Source: Candidatus Zixiibacteriota bacterium (GTDB taxonomy: Bacteria > Zixibacteria > MSB-5A5 > GN15 > FEB-12). From it: a stretch of DNA of 6,210 nucleotides. The stretch spans positions 1 through 6,210 of the forward strand of contig JAOZPL010000124.1 of the NCBI GenBank assembly GCA_029932795.1, in the 5' to 3' direction. The position numbers and the translations under genes were made by a program. The first letter of the stretch is position 1; each line of letters starts with the position of its first letter. Below the pieces are notes generated by a model. It was given only the letters and a program-made list of their open reading frames with translations. It did no database searches and was not told the origin of the DNA. Below, one piece after another: positions 1-4,566 of the stretch.

Positions 1-160
1 AGGTCTCCTTCTCGAGAGCTCTGAGACCCTCGCTGATCGATGAGGCCTGGCGCACGTGATAGTCTTCGCTGCTCAGCAGGACCGTCAGCGTACGACGGAC
101 TGATTCTTCATCGTCGATTATCAGAATCACAGTATTACGCCGATCTGTATTGATACTCAT
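1..160 (-). CDS. Response regulator, N-terminal receiver domain (partial, cut by window start)
   Basis: Reading the minus strand from the ATG at 160-158 gives 53 residues that run off the left edge. The segment VILIIDDEESVRRTL is a classic receiver-domain opening: a hydrophobic beta-1 strand, then the acidic pair D16-D17 that binds Mg2+, then helix alpha-1. It continues with a YHVRQASS-like beta-2 and the next helix. The phospho-acceptor Asp, the switch Thr/Lys and any output domain lie outside the window, so the output (DNA binding, sigma54 activation, enzymatic or none) is unknown. The start is supported by AGGCAGG about six bases upstream. The gene begins 16 bp after the stop of the kinase-like gene on the same strand, so the two are almost surely cotranscribed and this is the probable phosphorylation partner. 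Family assignment is firm; subtype is not determinable. Confidence 0.88.
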   Translation of the reverse strand, partial: MSINTDRRNTVILIIDDEESVRRTLTVLLSSEDYHVRQASSISEGLRALEKET

Positions 161-176
161 ATCAACCTGCCTGTTG

Positions 177-1625
177 TCAGCACAAGATGTGGATTCTTGT
201 TACCAGTTTGTTTTTCCCAGACAGACTATCCTGCTCTATCTTGATTCCCATCTGGTCGGATAACAAAGCAGCGTAGTTTTTCCAATTCTGTTCCATCTGA
301 AGTGGCGGCTTCGGTGCAGTCTGTTCCGTTTCGAAGCGAATCATCAGGGTATCGCCGGAGTCCGACTTTTCGCCTGTGATTACTGTCCGGCTGTTCACGT
401 CTGATCGGGCTAGATGCGAATGCAGGATGGCCTCGAACAGGTATGTCGGCGCCTGTAGGGCGGCAGTCACTGTACACGAGAGACAAGGTCCGGTTGTCTC
501 AATCACGCAATCCTTCTCCTGGCAGGTATTCACCAGCGCCACCGCTCTTTCCAACTCATCCTTGAGAGATGTCCTGCTGGTCTCAAGCTGGCGATGGTTG
601 ACAATCAGATTCAGGCGCGTCAGGTAGTGGTCAAGCTCCGAAGTTTCCTTGAGAATCATTCCTACCAGTTCGGACGTATCAGACTGTCCTTGGGGGGTGG
701 GGGCTTTCTCTACACACGAGGCAGCCGTGGTTATTGCGGCTATTTTGTTCCTCATTCGGTGTGTCAGAAATTGATATGAGGTCAGGTGGCGACGATCCTT
801 ATTGATTTGCAGTTGTTTCATTGAGACGATCGTCAGGTTAAGGGCGGCGTGATTGATGTTGTGCATTTTCAACAGCGAATCGGACGTCATGCCCTTCAGG
901 TCACGTGTAAGCTGACTGTATTCCTGGTCGATTATCCCTTCAGGGTGTCTTGCCAGCGCCTCGTGAAAGGCCGTATTGATGGAGACTATCCTCCCGGAGG
1001 CGCGGTTGATCACGGCCGTCGGGAATTTGTTCTCCAGCGCAGCTTCGAGTTTCAGTACCAGGGGTTCGATGCTGTTCGCCGCCTGACGAAAACGAAGCAG
1101 CAAATCCGCAAAATAATGGGATTGATTGCGCTGTGGCGTCTCAGCTTCAGAGCCAAACATGCCCAATACGGTGGCTGGGCGTTTTTCAGGGTTGAGCAGG
1201 GCCGCATGGATCCGTTGGCAGTCGAAATGGGACTGTGGCGATGGGCCATATCGGTGAGTGAAGATGGCTGCGTTACCTGCAGAGAGAGGAACGTCAGCTA
1301 ATTCCATGGGGAGAGAATCTAGACCCTCCGGGTGTAGGTAGCGGCCATCCCTACACATGAAGGTCGTCCAGTTTTCAGGGGCCAGGAGATCCAGCAGTCT
1401 TTTTTCGCTGTTGGTCAGCCAGCCGCGAAGGCGCAGACCCAGCAGGAGCGACTGGATTCCGGCCTGCAGTGCTTCTGCATCTGCCGGCCATGCACTCAGC
1501 CGATCCGGAGATGGGGACCGGATTCCGCCCGTGTGTGATTCAAGTTGAAACTCAGCAGTCTTCATAGAACATCCCTGTTTCATATTGAGACATTTGTCCA
1601 TTTCATCGGTTTCCATGCGGAACAC
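177..1625 (-). CDS. Histidine-kinase-like sensor protein with degenerate ATPase domain
   Basis: Cytoplasmic sensor/phosphotransfer-type protein of about 482 residues (numbered from the GTG at 1625). Residues 1-195 match no domain I recognise and contain no membrane segment or signal peptide. Residues ~199-256 look like a PAS core (FPTAVINRASGRIVSIN). Residues ~280-344 form a dimerisation/phospho-acceptor helix pair with the H-box HRMRNKIAAI; the candidate phospho-His is H289, but the usual acidic residue after it is Arg. A four-cysteine group (C368, C373, C381, C384) follows. The last ~100 residues sit where the HATPase domain belongs, but I find no N-box Asn pattern and no DxGxG; only the final strand (GKNKLVTRIHI) looks familiar. 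It precedes a response regulator by 16 bp. Start choice: GTG at 1625 has AGGAG five bases upstream. Alternatives are ATG at 1643 (no good ribosome site) and ATG at 1565 (AGGGA six bases upstream). It may be a true kinase, a pseudokinase or a ChpT-like phosphotransferase. Confidence 0.72.
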   Translation of the reverse strand: MFRMETDEMDKCLNMKQGCSMKTAEFQLESHTGGIRSPSPDRLSAWPADAEALQAGIQSLLLGLRLRGWLTNSEKRLLDLLAPENWTTFMCRDGRYLHPEGLDSLPMELADVPLSAGNAAIFTHRYGPSPQSHFDCQRIHAALLNPEKRPATVLGMFGSEAETPQRNQSHYFADLLLRFRQAANSIEPLVLKLEAALENKFPTAVINRASGRIVSINTAFHEALARHPEGIIDQEYSQLTRDLKGMTSDSLLKMHNINHAALNLTIVSMKQLQINKDRRHLTSYQFLTHRMRNKIAAITTAASCVEKAPTPQGQSDTSELVGMILKETSELDHYLTRLNLIVNHRQLETSRTSLKDELERAVALVNTCQEKDCVIETTGPCLSCTVTAALQAPTYLFEAILHSHLARSDVNSRTVITGEKSDSGDTLMIRFETEQTAPKPPLQMEQNWKNYAALLSDQMGIKIEQDSLSGKNKLVTRIHILC

Positions 1626-1630
1626 TTTAG

Positions 1631-1635
1631 CTCCT
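1631..1635 (-). promoter_or_regulatory. Ribosome binding site AGGAG that favours the GTG start of the kinase-like gene
   Basis: On the minus strand AGGAG is followed by CTAAA and then GTG (1625-1623), an ideal Shine-Dalgarno spacing of five bases. This site lies inside the longer reading frame opened by ATG at 1643, which has no purine-rich site ahead of it. A second site, AGGGA at 1576-1572, sits six bases before an in-frame ATG at 1565 and is the main competitor. Confidence 0.5.
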
Positions 1636-1676
1636 GGAAACATTTTTTAGCAGGTGAACGGGGGGTGTCTTTTCTC

Positions 1677-1705
1677 TTGACTGAGGGCCGGGCGATCTGT
1701 ATTAT
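1677..1705 (+). promoter_or_regulatory. Sigma70-type promoter for gatC-kdsB-pyrG
   Basis: The -35 box TTGACT (1677-1682, 5 of 6 consensus bases) and the -10 box TATTAT (1700-1705, 5 of 6) are separated by exactly 17 bp (1683-1699). Transcription would be expected to start around 1711-1713, which is the gatC start codon itself. This implies an mRNA without a 5' leader. It is the only good promoter seen ahead of the plus-strand operon. Confidence 0.72.
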
Positions 1706-1706
1706 A
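1701..1706 (-). promoter_or_regulatory. Perfect TATAAT -10 box facing the kinase-like gene
   Basis: The minus strand reads GGCTATAATACAG here, a full-consensus -10 hexamer that shares five bases with the -10 box of the rightward gatC promoter. A start near 1694 would give a leader of roughly 65-70 bases before the GTG at 1625. No good -35 lies 16-18 bp upstream; a TTGACC exists in early gatC but 24 bp away. No extended -10 TG was seen. Activity therefore probably depends on an activator or on upstream A/T contacts, or is weak. Confidence 0.4.
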
Positions 1707-1710
1707 GCCT

Positions 1711-2001
1711 ATGCCGCTATCAAAAGAGCAGGTCAAACATGTTGCCCGTCTGGCCCGGCTCAAGCTATCCCTGAAAGAGACAGAGGAATATACTCGGGAG
1801 CTCACGACAATCCTGAATTACATAGATCAACTGAAATCGGTTAATACGGAAGAAGTGCCAGCGTGGAATCAGTCTGCCACGATGGAGAATGTGTTTCGTG
1901 AGGATGAAATCCGATTATCACTACCGCGAGAGAAGGTGCTCGGTAATGCTGCAAATCGGGATGATGAGTATTTCCATGTTCCGAGGGTGATCGGCCGATG
2001 A
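1711..2001 (+). CDS. gatC: Aspartyl/glutamyl-tRNA(Asn/Gln) amidotransferase subunit C
   Basis: GatC is the small subunit of the GatCAB amidotransferase, which converts Glu-tRNA(Gln) and/or Asp-tRNA(Asn) to the amidated forms. It wraps around and stabilises GatA and GatB in the cytoplasm. The 96 residues fit the usual family size. Diagnostic parts are the N-terminal helix LSKEQVKHVARLARLKLS (residues 3-20), the second helix with ILNYIDQLKSVNTEEV (34-49), the NVFREDE segment (60-66), and the C-terminal DDEYFHVPRVI (84-94), which matches the family's exit motif. The ATG is placed exactly where family members begin. There is no Shine-Dalgarno ahead of it and the promoter ends only five bases upstream, so leaderless translation is likely. 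No gatA or gatB is in the window, so they must be encoded elsewhere. The stop overlaps the kdsB start (ATGA). Confidence 0.95.
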   Translation: MPLSKEQVKHVARLARLKLSLKETEEYTRELTTILNYIDQLKSVNTEEVPAWNQSATMENVFREDEIRLSLPREKVLGNAANRDDEYFHVPRVIGR

Positions 2002-2741
2002 GACCCGCCGTGCTGGCTGTTATCCCGGCAAGACTGGACTCAAAGCGGTTTGTTGGGAAGGTGCTTTACCCATACTGTGGCAAACCGCTTCTTTTCTATG
2101 TCTGGCGAGAGGTACAACAGGCAAGGAATATTGACCGGTTGGTTGTGGCGACTGACAGCAAACAGGTTTGCCGGGTGGCTCAAAGCTTTGGCGCCGAGGT
2201 TATCGTTACCTCCTCCCGCCATAAAACCGGATCGGACCGGGTGGCTGAGGTTGCGGAGAGAATTGGTGGGGGGATCATTGTCAACATCCAGGCCGACAAC
2301 TTCGGCCTCAGGCGGGCTGTGCTGGAGCGGGTCATTGAACAAATGAAGCAAGATCGGGCCGTCAGGTTTGCCACCCTTGCCTGCCGGGTAAAGGGGGATG
2401 AAGAACTGTTTGACCCCAATCTGGTCAAGGTTGTCCTGTCGGAAAAGGATGAGGCATTGTGGTTCTCCCGCTTTCCCGTGCCGTATCTTCAGGGTGTTAA
2501 GAACAGCTCACGAGCAGCTCAGTTCAGGTTTTACGGGCATATCGGTGTCTACTTCTTCAGGAGAGCAGCTCTGAGGGCTTTTGCCATGTGGAAGCGTTCA
2601 CCTCTGGAGAAAGCAGAGTCTCTGGAGCAGTTGCGCATTCTTGAGAATGGCGGCCGCATACGCGTGTTTAAGACGACCATAGAGCCGGTTTCAGTTGACC
2701 GGCCGGATGATGTAAAAAAGCTGTCGGCTTTGTATGGTTGA
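1998..2741 (+). CDS. kdsB: 3-deoxy-manno-octulosonate cytidylyltransferase (CMP-Kdo synthetase), divergent
   Basis: Predicted to join CTP and Kdo to give CMP-Kdo plus pyrophosphate, the activated sugar used for the lipopolysaccharide inner core; cytosolic. The 247 residues match family length. Visible landmarks are [10 protein letters not shown] (8-17, nucleotide-binding start), HKTGSDR (75-81; family HxTGTxR), VNIQAD with D100, PNLVKVVL (140-147), SRFPVPY (157-163), [11 protein letters not shown] (179-189), [18 protein letters not shown] (201-218) and VDRPDDV (233-239) with D234. The two Asp positions that bind metal in KdsB are kept. Two loops differ from the norm: RLPGKPL is RFVGKVL here, and QGDEP is QADNF. 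Translation is coupled to gatC by a 4-bp overlap, with GAGGG at 1983-1987 as ribosome site. The next gene, pyrG, makes its CTP substrate. An altered sugar specificity (another CMP-ulosonate synthetase) is possible. Confidence 0.88.
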   Translation: MRPAVLAVIPARLDSKRFVGKVLYPYCGKPLLFYVWREVQQARNIDRLVVATDSKQVCRVAQSFGAEVIVTSSRHKTGSDRVAEVAERIGGGIIVNIQADNFGLRRAVLERVIEQMKQDRAVRFATLACRVKGDEELFDPNLVKVVLSEKDEALWFSRFPVPYLQGVKNSSRAAQFRFYGHIGVYFFRRAALRAFAMWKRSPLEKAESLEQLRILENGGRIRVFKTTIEPVSVDRPDDVKKLSALYG

Positions 2742-2743
2742 GG
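2740..2743 (+). promoter_or_regulatory. Ribosome binding site deciding the pyrG start
   Basis: GAGG overlaps the kdsB stop codon (TGA 2739-2741) and lies six bases before ATG at 2750. This favours [15 protein letters not shown] as the true N-terminus rather than the in-frame TTG at 2738, which would sit upstream of this site. The overlap suggests translational coupling to kdsB. Confidence 0.7.
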
Positions 2744-2749
2744 TTTGAA

Positions 2750-4432
2750 ATGGCCAAGAATAGCACCACCAAGTATGTATTCGTGACCGGCGGTGTGGTG
2801 AGCTCCCTGGGGAAAGGGATTGCCGCGTCGTCGTTAGGTCTGCTTCTCCAGAAGCGAGGACTGAAAGTACAGAACATCAAGTTTGACCCGTATCTTAATG
2901 TCGATCCGGGCACGATGAACCCTTTCCAGCACGGCGAGGTTTTTGTGCTTGATGACGGCTCAGAGACGGATCTTGACCTGGGTCACTATGAGCGGTTTCT
3001 GGACCAGTCGCTGGGGAAGGGGAACAACGTCACCACCGGCCAGATATACCATACGATCATTACTCGTGAGCGAAGGGGAGATTATCTGGGCGCCACCGTC
3101 CAGGTGATCCCTCATGTGACTGAGGAGATCAAGACTCGTCTCAGGAACCTGGCGCGATTCGACGACAGGCCGGATGTCATCATTGCCGAGATCGGCGGGA
3201 CAGTGGGCGATATCGAGTCGTTGCCGTTTCTGGAGGCAATTCGCCAGATCGGTCTCGAAGAGGGACCCCGGAATGTCATATACATTCACGTGACACTGGT
3301 GCCGTACATTCGGACTGCCGGAGAGTACAAAACAAAACCAACTCAGCATTCGGTCAAGGAGCTTCGAGAAATCGGCATCCAGCCCAATATTTTGCTTTGC
3401 CGCTCTGCCCAGCCGCTCTCCGATGCCCTCCGGCAGAAGATTGGCCTGTTCTGTTCCGTACCGACCACCTCGGTTATTGCTGCTCAGGACGTCACGACCA
3501 TCTACGAAGTGCCACTTAACCTTCACGAACAGGCGCTTGACGACATTGTCGCCAAACACTTCGACTGGGAGTTGCCGGTACCGGATTTAGCCGATTGGGA
3601 ATCGATGGTGCAGAAGATCAAGAGTCCGCAGTGCCGCATCAAGATCGGCATATGTGGCAAGTATGTGCATCTAAAGGATGCCTACAAGTCGATAATCGAG
3701 GCGTTTGTGCATGCCGGAGTCGCCAGTGAGGCGGAGGTCAGCCTGATCTGGGTTTCCTCTGAGGATATCAAGCAGGGCGGGGCCGAGAAGTTTCTTCAAG
3801 ATATTGATGGTCTGTTGATTCCGGGAGGATTCGGCGAACGGGGGGTTGAAGGGAAAATCGAAGCGATACAATATGTACGGGAAAGCAAGATACCCTTTCT
3901 TGGCATCTGTCTGGGGATGCAGTGTGCCGTGATTGAGTTCGCCCGCAATGTCTGTGGTATGCAGGATGCCCATAGCTACGAGTTCTACCGGGACCTCAAG
4001 CACCCGGTTATTCACCTGATGGCTGATCAGGAGGGTGTGACGGAACTGGGGGGTACTATGCGGCTCGGTGCCTACCCCTGTGTCCTCACGGAAGGGACGA
4101 AATCCTTTGAGGCATATGGCGTCAAAGAGATCTCGGAGCGCCATCGCCACCGCTACGAAGTGAATAACGCTTATCGGGACATGCTGGTGGAAAGAGGCTT
4201 AGTACTGGCGGGGCTGTCGCCCGACGGTAGACTGGTCGAGATGACAGAGATCGCCGATCATCCCTGGTTTGTCGGGGTGCAGTTTCATCCCGAACTGAAG
4301 TCACGGCCCACCAAACCACATCCGCTCTTCCGGGAGTTTGTCCGTGCGGCCGTCCGCCGCCATGAGCGGAGTGACGGTAAATCGGTCGGCGAGGTTGACC
4401 AATCCGAGGATGTGTCAACAACGACACGTTGA
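2750..4432 (+). CDS. pyrG: CTP synthase (glutamine hydrolysing)
   Basis: Makes CTP from UTP, ATP and glutamine, the last step of de novo pyrimidine nucleotide synthesis; a cytosolic tetramer regulated allosterically by GTP and CTP in known members. The 560 residues (numbered from ATG 2750) are complete. The N-terminal synthetase domain shows [14 protein letters not shown] (about 11-24, P-loop-like ATP site), LDLGHYERF (75-83), the [11 protein letters not shown] loop (147-157) and [12 protein letters not shown] (194-205). The C-terminal class I glutaminase domain (from ~298) shows [12 protein letters not shown] (303-314), an oxyanion-region PGGFGERG (358-365), GICLGMQ with nucleophile C387, and FHPE with H513 and E515, so the catalytic triad is intact. 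The last ~20 residues are a hydrophilic tail. The stop is doubled in frame (TGA TAA). It follows kdsB by 8 bp, so it is cotranscribed with a consumer of its product. Confidence 0.98.
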   Translation: MAKNSTTKYVFVTGGVVSSLGKGIAASSLGLLLQKRGLKVQNIKFDPYLNVDPGTMNPFQHGEVFVLDDGSETDLDLGHYERFLDQSLGKGNNVTTGQIYHTIITRERRGDYLGATVQVIPHVTEEIKTRLRNLARFDDRPDVIIAEIGGTVGDIESLPFLEAIRQIGLEEGPRNVIYIHVTLVPYIRTAGEYKTKPTQHSVKELREIGIQPNILLCRSAQPLSDALRQKIGLFCSVPTTSVIAAQDVTTIYEVPLNLHEQALDDIVAKHFDWELPVPDLADWESMVQKIKSPQCRIKIGICGKYVHLKDAYKSIIEAFVHAGVASEAEVSLIWVSSEDIKQGGAEKFLQDIDGLLIPGGFGERGVEGKIEAIQYVRESKIPFLGICLGMQCAVIEFARNVCGMQDAHSYEFYRDLKHPVIHLMADQEGVTELGGTMRLGAYPCVLTEGTKSFEAYGVKEISERHRHRYEVNNAYRDMLVERGLVLAGLSPDGRLVEMTEIADHPWFVGVQFHPELKSRPTKPHPLFREFVRAAVRRHERSDGKSVGEVDQSEDVSTTTR

Positions 4433-4566
4433 TAAAAGTAATAGCTCTTGAGTGGCAGGCTCAGGGTGACTTGTCGATATTAGTCCGTTCCATGAAACAG
4501 CCAACGGCACATGATCTGATACAGGCACGTATACATGTCAGATGGATCAGGGTCATTGGGATTGAA
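4433..4566. other. Convergent intergenic gap without a clear terminator
   Basis: This 134-bp stretch separates the 3' ends of pyrG and the helicase gene. Two weak inverted repeats are present. One, at 4410-4429, lies mostly within the last pyrG codons (7 pairs including one G-T, loop AACAAC). The other pairs ATCTG 4514-4518 plus ACA 4521-4523 with TGT 4536-4538 plus CAGAT 4539-4543. Neither is followed by a T-run on either strand, so intrinsic termination is not supported. A 31-residue open frame starting at 4492 has no ribosome site and runs into the helicase 3' end; I do not call it a gene. Confidence 0.4.

Noticed and set aside
50..60. 11-base match GCGCACGTGAT at 50-60 and again at 4687-4697
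   Set aside because: Both copies are inside coding sequence in unrelated genes with no flanking similarity; probably coincidence.
849..1301. 150-residue plus-strand open frame opposite the kinase-like gene
   Set aside because: No recognisable domain and no ribosome site; it lies fully antisense to a frame with clear PAS and H-box motifs.
1718..1736. TTGACC on the minus strand in early gatC as the -35 partner of the leftward TATAAT
   Set aside because: The spacer would be 24 bp, well outside the 15-20 bp usable by sigma70-type polymerase.
1545..1844. 99-residue plus-strand open frame across the divergent region and early gatC
   Set aside because: It covers the promoter and reads gatC in the wrong frame; the amino acid sequence resembles nothing and has no start signal.
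2960..3559. 199-residue minus-strand open frame opposite pyrG
   Set aside because: A shadow of the highly conserved pyrG coding sequence, with no family features of its own.
4410..4429. Hairpin ATGTGTC-AACAAC-GACACGT at the end of pyrG as a terminator
   Set aside because: The stem is short and A/T-containing, lies before the stop codon and has no following T-run on either strand.
4514..4543. Imperfect inverted repeat in the convergent gap as a bidirectional terminator or protein site
   Set aside because: Only eight pairs with a two-base bulge and a 12-base loop, and no T-runs; not distinguishable from chance.
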